Source of the DNA: Thetidibacter halocola
GTDB taxonomy: Bacteria; Pseudomonadota; Alphaproteobacteria; Rhodobacterales; Rhodobacteraceae
DNA length: 64,000 nt
Direction: 5' to 3'
Assembly: GCF_018224955.1 (NCBI RefSeq)
Contig: NZ_JAGTUU010000001.1
Location: forward strand, 496,001-560,000
In this document: piece after piece, positions 58,309-64,000 of the stretch
Numbering within the stretch: the first letter of the stretch is position 1
Layout of the letters: each line of letters begins with the position of its first letter
The notes under the pieces: generated by a model
The model's input: the letters and a program-made list of their open reading frames with translations, nothing else
Database searches by the model: none
Told to the model about the DNA's origin: nothing
Program-made: the position numbers and the translations under genes

Positions 58309-58649
58309 GTCTGCATCCTGCCTGTTAGTGGCCTGAGGCTTAGCGCGCTCGCCGTTGCAATTCAATGCATCAAAGACCGTGCGAGGGAAAGCCCCGCGAA
58401 GGGGGCGAGGTTCGTATTTGCCGGAAAGAAAAGGCCCTAAATGATGCGACAAACGCCCTGATTACGGCGGTTACTGCCAGAAACGACGTGTTTGAGGCGT
58501 GAAAGACCGCCTTGCCGTGTTGGCGCCTGCCGCCGACCGGCCAGCCGTTCACCCTTACGCTTGGTTTACCTTTTTCGTGCATGAAAAGACGAACATATCG
58601 GCAATCTCGCCTCAAGTGACGCAAATCAGACCGAAAAGGACGACACGTC
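58309..58649. other. Divergent interval between frr and the GlxA-type regulator
   Basis: Contains repeat copy D (58390-58434) and the promoters of both genes. A minus-strand frame runs through it from the neighbouring gene's antisense, without start signals. The stretch 58556-58600 is AT-richer and may hold the promoter of the gene at 58650. No further gene seen. Confidence 0.5.
58390..58434 (+). repeat. Intergenic structured repeat, copy D (degenerate)
   Basis: A hairpin GCCCC-GCGAA-GGGGGC at about 58391-58406 is followed by the tail GAGGTTCGTATTTGCCGG plus AAAGAAAAGG (58407-58434), matching the family tail. The GGGGGCTCTGCCCCC part is lost. Unlike the other four copies it lies between divergent genes. 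Confidence 0.5.
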
Positions 58650-59567
58650 ATGCAGATCCGCTTCGTCCTCTTTCCCGGCTTTCCGCTGCTGCCCTTCGCC
58701 CTGGCCCGCGAGACGCTGGATTGCGTCAATCGCTGCGCGGGCCGTCCGATCCTGTCCTTGGCGCTGCACAGCCCCGATGGCAATCCGGTCATGGCGCAAG
58801 AGGGCCTGGGACTGACACCCGACGCGACCGACTGGCCCGAGGCGCCAGGACTGGACCTCATCCTGCTGTTCGCGCCTGTAGGCACCATGCTCACCGTTCC
58901 GATGGGGCTGCGCGCCGCACTGCACCGGGCAGATCGCGGCGGCGCCACGCTTGGCGGGCTGGCGGGCGGCGGCCTGATCCTGGCGCGGCTGGGCCTGCTC
59001 GAGGGGCGCAGCGCCGTGCTGCCCCCCTGCCCCGACGCCGCGCCCCTGCCCGGGGGCATCGCCCGGGCCGAGGCGCGCTTTGCGCTGGACAGGCGCCGGC
59101 TGACGGTGGTGGGCGGGATGGCCACGGCCGAGGCAATACTGGCCTGGATCGCGCGCTCGGTCGGCGGGGATCTTGCCGCCGCCACGGCCCGGACGCTGGA
59201 GGCCGGGACCACAGTGTTGCCCCTGACCGGCGGTTCGGTCAGCGACCCGATCCTGTCACGGATGCGCACAATCATGGCCGCCCACATGCAAGATCCGCTG
59301 CCGCTGGAGGAGGTCGCCGAGGCGCTGGACCTCAGCCCCAAGCAGCTGCGCCTGCGTTGTCACAAGGCGCTTGGCCGCACGCCGATCCAGGCCTATTCCG
59401 ACCTGCGCCTGGACCATGCCCGCGCGCTGGTGGCAGGCACCGGCCTGTCGGTGAACGACATCGCCGAGGCGACTGGCTTTGCCTCGGCCTCGGCCTTTAC
59501 CCGCAGCTTCCGGGCACGCTTTGGCGACACGCCGCGCGACATGCGCGCGGCACAGCTGGGCAGGTAG
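58650..59567 (+). CDS. GlxA-type AraC-family regulator with DJ-1/PfpI domain
   Basis: 305 residues. N-terminal class I glutamine amidotransferase-like/DJ-1 fold (about 1-185) without an evident catalytic Cys, and C-terminal AraC HTH pair (about 205-303): DPLPLEEVAEALDLSPKQLRLRCHKALGRTP and LSVNDIAEATGFASASAFTRSFRARFGDTPRDMR. Members regulate amino-acid or quaternary-amine catabolism in alphaproteobacteria; the ligand here is unknown. GACGACACGTC precedes the ATG. Confidence 0.88.
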   Translation: MQIRFVLFPGFPLLPFALARETLDCVNRCAGRPILSLALHSPDGNPVMAQEGLGLTPDATDWPEAPGLDLILLFAPVGTMLTVPMGLRAALHRADRGGATLGGLAGGGLILARLGLLEGRSAVLPPCPDAAPLPGGIARAEARFALDRRRLTVVGGMATAEAILAWIARSVGGDLAAATARTLEAGTTVLPLTGGSVSDPILSRMRTIMAAHMQDPLPLEEVAEALDLSPKQLRLRCHKALGRTPIQAYSDLRLDHARALVAGTGLSVNDIAEATGFASASAFTRSFRARFGDTPRDMRAAQLGR

Positions 59568-59627
59568 CGAAAGGCGCGGCCGGGCCCAAATGGAACCGGC
59601 GGCGCGATCCGCGCCAGCGCGCTCGGC

Positions 59628-60500
59628 TCAGCCCATCGCGTTGAGGCGCTTGATCAAGCTCGACGTGTCCCAGCGCCCGCCACCCAGCTTCTGCACGTCC
59701 TTGTAGAACTGGTCGACCAGCGCGGTCACGGGCAGTGAGGCGCCGACCTCGTCCGCGGTCATCAGGCAGATGCCCAGGTCCTTGCGCATCCAGTCGACCG
59801 CGAACCCATAATCGAATTTGTCTTCGAGCATGGTCTGGTAGCGGTTGACCATCTGCCAGGACCCGGCCGCCCCACCGCCGATCACATCGACCACGGAGCG
59901 ACCATCGAGGCCCGCCTTCTGCGCGAAATGCAGCCCCTCGGACAGGCCCTGCACCAGGCCCGCGATGCAGATCTGGTTGACCATCTTGCACAGCTGGCCA
60001 GAGCCGCTGTCGCCCAAGCGCTTGCACATCTTGGCATAGGCGTCGATCACCGGCTCGGCGCGCGAATAGATGTCCTCGGCGCCACCGCACATGACGACCA
60101 GCTGGCCGTTCTCGGCCCCCGCCTGCCCGCCCGACACCGGCGCATCGACAAAGCCGATGCCTGCGCCCGCCGCCACGTCGTGCAACTCGCGCGTGACCAG
60201 GGCCGAGACCGTGGTGTGGTCGACAAAGACCGCGCCCGACGCCATGCCGGCAAAAGCGCCGTCCTCGCCGAGGCAAACGCCGCGCAGATCGTCGTCATTG
60301 CCGACGCAGGACATGACGAAATCCGCGCCCGCCGCCGCCTCGCGCGGGGTCTTGCCCAGCGCGCCGCCGTGCTGGGCGACCCAAGCCTCGGCCTTGGCAG
60401 TGGTCCGGTTGTAGACCGTCACCTCATGCCCCGCCTTCGCCAGATGCCCTGCCATCGGGTATCCCATCACGCCCAGACCCAGAAACGCAACCTTCGCCAT
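59628..60500 (-). CDS. 3-hydroxyisobutyrate dehydrogenase-family oxidoreductase
   Basis: 290-residue beta-hydroxyacid dehydrogenase. NAD(P) motif VAFLGLGVMGYPMAGHLAKAG; substrate motif FVDAPVSGGQAGAENGQL; catalytic Lys in GSGQLCKMVNQI. NRTTAKA after the second strand (Asn-Arg) suggests NADP preference. Candidate substrates are 3-hydroxyisobutyrate, tartronate semialdehyde or similar. Predicted to act in the cytosol; convergent with the GlxA-type regulator gene. Confidence 0.9.
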   Translation of the reverse strand: MAKVAFLGLGVMGYPMAGHLAKAGHEVTVYNRTTAKAEAWVAQHGGALGKTPREAAAGADFVMSCVGNDDDLRGVCLGEDGAFAGMASGAVFVDHTTVSALVTRELHDVAAGAGIGFVDAPVSGGQAGAENGQLVVMCGGAEDIYSRAEPVIDAYAKMCKRLGDSGSGQLCKMVNQICIAGLVQGLSEGLHFAQKAGLDGRSVVDVIGGGAAGSWQMVNRYQTMLEDKFDYGFAVDWMRKDLGICLMTADEVGASLPVTALVDQFYKDVQKLGGGRWDTSSLIKRLNAMG

Positions 60501-60604
60501 ATCTTGCCTCCCTCGCGTTGTCCCCGCCCGGCAGCCCTTGGAAATCTGGCGCAGGCGGGATAATCCCGTGCAACCCCAGTTAGCGCACAGGGCGGGCGAG
60601 GGAA

Positions 60605-63070
60605 ATGGCAGTTCTGTTCCGATGGCTTTTCCGGCTGGTCTCCGGCGCGCTGGTGCTTGGCGTGCTGGCGATTTCGCTGGTCTACTACCTCGGGTCGCGC
60701 TCCCTGCCCGTTTACGACAAGACGCGGGCCATGGCGGGAATCACCGCCGATATCGAGATCGTGCGCGACAATGCGGCGGTGCCGCACATCATGGCGCTGA
60801 GCGACCGGGACGCGTTCTTTGGCCTGGGCTATGTCCATGCGCAGGATCGGCTTTGGCAGATGATGATGATGCGCCGCACCGCGCAGGGACGCCTGTCCGA
60901 GGTGTTCGGCGTGCGCACGCTCGAGACCGACACGCTGCTGCGGCGGCTCGACCTGTATCCGCTGGCGGTGCAGTCGGTGCCGTTCCAGGACGCGCGCACG
61001 CTGGACGCGCTGGAAAGCTACGCTGCCGGGGTGAATGCCCGGATCGACGAGATCAACGAAGGCGGACTGGGCCGTGGCGCGCCGGAATTCTTCCTGTTCA
61101 ATCAGCCCATCGCGCCGTGGCAGCCGGCCGACAGCATCGCCATCGTGAAACTCATGGCGCTGCAACTGGCCGGCCACTTGCAGGACGAGGTGATCCGGGC
61201 GCGCACCTCGCTGGCGCTGGAGGATGCGGCGCGGCTGGCCGACATCCTGCCCGACATGCCCGGCGCGGGTATTGCCGCCCTGCCCGATTATGCCGCGCTG
61301 GTGCCGGGGCCTCTGCCGCGCTTTGCCGAGACGCCGGCGCGCGACCATGCCTTCCTGATGCCGGTCGCGCCGCGCGGCCTGGCCGGGGCCTCGAACGCCT
61401 TTGCCGCCGCGCCCGACCGGTCCGCCGGCGGCGGCACGTTGCTGGCCAACGACCCGCACCTGGGTCTGACCGCACCCTCGACCTGGTATCTGGCGCGGCT
61501 GCAACTGCAATCGGGCGGCGTGATCGGCGGCACGGTTCCCGGCATTCCGGCGGTCATGGTGGGCCGGTCCGAGCAGTTGGCCTGGGCCGTGACCTCCAGC
61601 TACATGGACGACCAGGACCTCTATATCGAGGAGCTGAACCCGGACAATCCGGAGCAATACCGCGCCCCCGACGGCTGGGCGGAGTTCCGCAGCCGCCGCT
61701 CGATCATCGAGATCAAAGATTCCGCCCCCGTCACCGTCACCCTGCGCTGGACCGACAACGGCCCGGTCCTGCCGCGCTCTGTCTACGACCTCGAGGCGAT
61801 CACGCCGCCCGGGCACGTGGTCTCGCTGGCCTGGACGGCGCTCTCGCCGCAGGACACCTCGGTGAGCGCGGCAGTGGGCCTGATGATGGCCGAGGACGTG
61901 GACGCGGCACTGGCGGTTTCGGACGGCTACGTGGCGCCCAGCCAGATGCTGACCCTGATCGACCGGTCCTCGATCGCGATGAAGCTGGTCGGAGCCATGC
62001 CGCGCCGCGATTCCGCCCACCAGAGCCAGGGTCGCCTGCCCAGCCCCGGCTGGCGGCCCGAGAACCGTTGGCAGGGGATGTTGCCGCGCGACGCGAACCC
62101 GACCTTCATCCGCCCGGTCGGCGGGATCGTGGGCAACACCAACAACAAGGTGATCGACCGCCCCTTTCCGCTGCATGTCAGCTTTGACTGGGGCGACAGC
62201 CAGCGGGTGCAACGCTGGCAGGCGCTGATGCAGGGCCGCGAGGTGCACACCCGCGAAAGCTTCATCGAGGCGCAGCTGGACACTGTCTCGCCCGCCGCGC
62301 GCACGCTGCTGCCGCTGATCGGCCGCGACCTGTGGTTCACCGGAGAGGCCGCGCCCGGCGGCACGCCGGAACGCCAGCGCCAGCGCGCGCTGGCCCTGCT
62401 GGCCGACTGGAACGGCGAGATGAACGAGCACATGCCCGAACCGCTGATCTATGCCGCCTGGCTGCGCGCCTTGCAGGACCGGTTGATCCGCGATGACCTG
62501 GGCCCGCTGGCGGACGATTTCGACCATGTCGAGCCGCTGTTCGTCGAACGCGTGTTCCGCGACATCGACGGCGCCTCGGAATGGTGCGACATCAAGCGCT
62601 CGGCGCGCGAGGAAACCTGTTCAGACATCTCGCGGCTGGCGCTGGACGACGCGCTGGTCTGGATCGGCGAGACCTATGGCACGGCGCTGGAATCGCTGCG
62701 CTGGGGCGATGCGCACCAGGCGATGCACGATCATCCCGTGTTGGGCGAGGTCCCGCTGCTGCGGCATTTCGTGAACATCAGGCAGAGCACCTCGGGCGGG
62801 GACCACACGCTGCAGCGCGGGCGGACGTCGGGGCGCGACCCGCACCCGTTCCGAAACGTGCACGCAGCGGGCTATCGCGGGGTCTATGATTTCGCTGACC
62901 CGGATTCGTCGGTCTTCATCAATGCGACCGGGCAATCGGGACATTTCCTGTCGCGCCATTACGACGACCTCGGGCAGTTGTGGCGGCGCGGCGAATACAT
63001 CCCGATGTCGCTGGACGTGGACCTGGCGCGCGCTGCCTCGGTCGGGGTCACGCGTCTGGTCAAGCCCTGA
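60605..63070 (+). CDS. Penicillin acylase family N-terminal nucleophile hydrolase
   Basis: 821 residues. A membrane segment (LFRLVSGALVLGVLAISLVYYLG) directs export or anchoring. The alpha chain ends before the predicted nucleophile S263 in GLAGASNAFAAAP, which would become the beta-chain N-terminus after self-cleavage. LLANDPHLGLTAPSTWYLARLQ, WAVTSSYMDDQDLY and NTNNKVIDRPFPL are typical. Relatives hydrolyse beta-lactam side chains or N-acyl homoserine lactones, so quorum quenching is possible but unproven. It ends at repeat copy E. Confidence 0.9.
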   Translation: MAVLFRWLFRLVSGALVLGVLAISLVYYLGSRSLPVYDKTRAMAGITADIEIVRDNAAVPHIMALSDRDAFFGLGYVHAQDRLWQMMMMRRTAQGRLSEVFGVRTLETDTLLRRLDLYPLAVQSVPFQDARTLDALESYAAGVNARIDEINEGGLGRGAPEFFLFNQPIAPWQPADSIAIVKLMALQLAGHLQDEVIRARTSLALEDAARLADILPDMPGAGIAALPDYAALVPGPLPRFAETPARDHAFLMPVAPRGLAGASNAFAAAPDRSAGGGTLLANDPHLGLTAPSTWYLARLQLQSGGVIGGTVPGIPAVMVGRSEQLAWAVTSSYMDDQDLYIEELNPDNPEQYRAPDGWAEFRSRRSIIEIKDSAPVTVTLRWTDNGPVLPRSVYDLEAITPPGHVVSLAWTALSPQDTSVSAAVGLMMAEDVDAALAVSDGYVAPSQMLTLIDRSSIAMKLVGAMPRRDSAHQSQGRLPSPGWRPENRWQGMLPRDANPTFIRPVGGIVGNTNNKVIDRPFPLHVSFDWGDSQRVQRWQALMQGREVHTRESFIEAQLDTVSPAARTLLPLIGRDLWFTGEAAPGGTPERQRQRALALLADWNGEMNEHMPEPLIYAAWLRALQDRLIRDDLGPLADDFDHVEPLFVERVFRDIDGASEWCDIKRSAREETCSDISRLALDDALVWIGETYGTALESLRWGDAHQAMHDHPVLGEVPLLRHFVNIRQSTSGGDHTLQRGRTSGRDPHPFRNVHAAGYRGVYDFADPDSSVFINATGQSGHFLSRHYDDLGQLWRRGEYIPMSLDVDLARAASVGVTRLVKP

Positions 63071-63077
63071 GGGCGGA

Positions 63078-63135
63078 GGGGGCTCTGCCCCCGCGCCTTC
63101 GGCGCCCCCCGGAGTTTATCGGGCAAGATGAAGGG
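63078..63135 (+). repeat. Intergenic structured repeat, copy E
   Basis: GGGGGCTCTGCCCCC (63078-63092), second hairpin GCGCC-TTC-GGCGC (63093-63105), then the tail GGAGTTTATCGGGCAAGA plus TGAAGGG (63111-63135). It is between convergent penicillin acylase and hflX genes. The tail is the best match to copy C (37164-37190), inverted. Confidence 0.7.
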
Positions 63136-64000
63136 TCAGAGCGTCTCGAACCGTGCCCGGTCGCGTGCTGACCATTCGACGGTCAGACGATAGCCGTCCT
63201 CGGTCTGGCTCTCGTCCTTGACGAGGCCTTTCTCGAACAGCCAGGCGCGGCGGCGACCGGCGTCGAAGGGCAGATCGATCACCTCCTGCCGGGTCTGTTC
63301 GCCCAGAATGTCGGTGACGGTCTGCAGGAAGGCATCCAGCCCCTCGCCGGTCAGCGCCGAGACGGCGAAGACGCCCGCATCGCGCATGGCGCGGATGCGC
63401 ACGGCCTCGGACTCTTCCGGCGGCAGGCGGTCGAGCTTGTTCCAGAGTTCGATCTGCGGCGTCTCTTCATCGACACCCAGGCTGTCGAGAATGTCGCGCA
63501 CGTCGCGCGCCTGTTCCTCGGTCTCGGGATGCGAGATGTCGCGCACATGCACGATGACATCCGCCGCCAGCACCTCTTCGAGCGTGGCACGAAAGGCCGC
63601 GACCAGTTCGGTCGGCAGGTCGGAAATGAAGCCCACCGTGTCCGACAGGATCACGTCCGCCCCCGTGGGCAGACGCACCGCCCGCATCGTCGGGTCGAGC
63701 GTGGCGAACAACATGTCCTTGGCCATCACCTCGGCGCCGGTCAGCCGGTTGAACAGCGTCGACTTGCCCGCGTTGGTATAGCCCACAAGCGCCACGATCG
63801 GATAGGGCACCTTGGCGCGCGCCTTGCGGTGCAGTTCACGCGTCCTGACCACCTTGTCGAGCTGGCGGCGCAGCCGCACCAGCTGTTCGTCGATGGCGCG
63901 GCGGTCCGCCTCGATCTGCGTCTCGCCGGGGCCGCCGACAAAGCCCAGCCCGCCGCGCTGGCGTTCCAGGTGGGTCCACGCCCGCACCAGGCGCGTGCGC
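63136..64000 (-). CDS. hflX: GTPase HflX (5' end outside window)
   Basis: About 288 visible residues of a ribosome-associated GTPase that rescues stalled or heat-damaged ribosomes. The N-terminal HflX domain is partly missing; RQRGGLGFVGGPGETQIEADRRAI is its conserved end. The G domain has P-loop IVALVGYTNAGKSTLFNRLTG, switch region FATLDPTMRAVRLP, LSDTVGFISDLPTELVAAFRATLEE and NKLD. The frame is open to the right edge. Upstream hfq, its usual neighbour, would lie outside. Confidence 0.95.
   Translation of the reverse strand, partial: RTRLVRAWTHLERQRGGLGFVGGPGETQIEADRRAIDEQLVRLRRQLDKVVRTRELHRKARAKVPYPIVALVGYTNAGKSTLFNRLTGAEVMAKDMLFATLDPTMRAVRLPTGADVILSDTVGFISDLPTELVAAFRATLEEVLAADVIVHVRDISHPETEEQARDVRDILDSLGVDEETPQIELWNKLDRLPPEESEAVRIRAMRDAGVFAVSALTGEGLDAFLQTVTDILGEQTRQEVIDLPFDAGRRRAWLFEKGLVKDESQTEDGYRLTVEWSARDRARFETL

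Noticed and set aside
60467-62527. 686-codon minus-strand frame opposite penicillin acylase
   Set aside because: Shadow frame; the plus-strand product has intact Ntn-hydrolase motifs.

Overview
The window is high-GC DNA from an alphaproteobacterium, most likely a member of the Rhodobacteraceae (Roseobacter-type). The evidence is a ctrA gene next to a SciP-type (DUF1153) regulator gene, a canonical alphaproteobacterial LexA box, fused indolepyruvate:ferredoxin oxidoreductase, a dimethylglycine/sarcosine dehydrogenase-type enzyme, gluQ, trmFO, DUF1127 and several tiny single-span membrane proteins. It looks chromosomal: almost every gene is housekeeping or core metabolism, coding density is high, and I found no transposase, integrase other than XerD, CRISPR array, tRNA or rRNA.

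Layout. 0-10 kb: lytic transglycosylase (cut by the left edge), ssb, a site-2 protease with CBS domains, a hydrolase/phosphoribosyltransferase pair, aroK-aroB, a small membrane protein plus secreted protein ahead of xerD, a phosphoesterase-like protein and a CorC-type CBS transporter. 10-24 kb: GAF-histidine kinase, DUF2254, an unusually short HpcH/HpaI-like protein, a large FAD/T-protein oxidoreductase, metA (acetyl-CoA type by its key residue) with a hydrolase, a Cys-rich periplasmic protein, an ATPase, an EamA exporter, PPK2 with a TetR regulator, and a VTC-domain/DUF4956 pair preceded by a Pho-box-like sequence. 24-31 kb: rplM-rpsI, a MocR regulator divergent from a DUF1127 protein, speD-speE, two crotonases and a thioesterase. 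31.2-32.4 kb is a lower-GC patch with an orphan ORF. 32.4-45 kb: PQQ sugar dehydrogenase with cytochrome c, trmFO-gluQ, hisI, a SufU-like scaffold, a soluble chemoreceptor-like protein, an SOS-box-controlled 40-residue protein, recG-ligA, ctrA, sciP. 45-64 kb: mnmA, ccmE, argC, murI, acyltransferase, indolepyruvate oxidoreductase with a divergent LysR gene, a candidate sRNA, purL, frr, a GlxA-type regulator, a 3-hydroxyisobutyrate-dehydrogenase-like enzyme, penicillin acylase and hflX (cut by the right edge).

Several genes form functional pairs: aroK-aroB (shikimate pathway), speD-speE (spermidine), rplM-rpsI (ribosome), PQQ dehydrogenase plus cytochrome c (periplasmic sugar oxidation), recG-ligA (DNA repair), ctrA-sciP (cell-cycle transcription), and PPK2 near a VTC polymerase-like protein (polyphosphate).

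The least explained signals are: (1) a 40-residue single-span protein with its own SOS box and terminator behind recG; (2) the VTC/DUF4956 pair with a Pho-box-like repeat; (3) a candidate small RNA with a CCTCCC motif at 54.64-54.72 kb; and (4) a family of five structured intergenic repeats, four of them between convergent genes.
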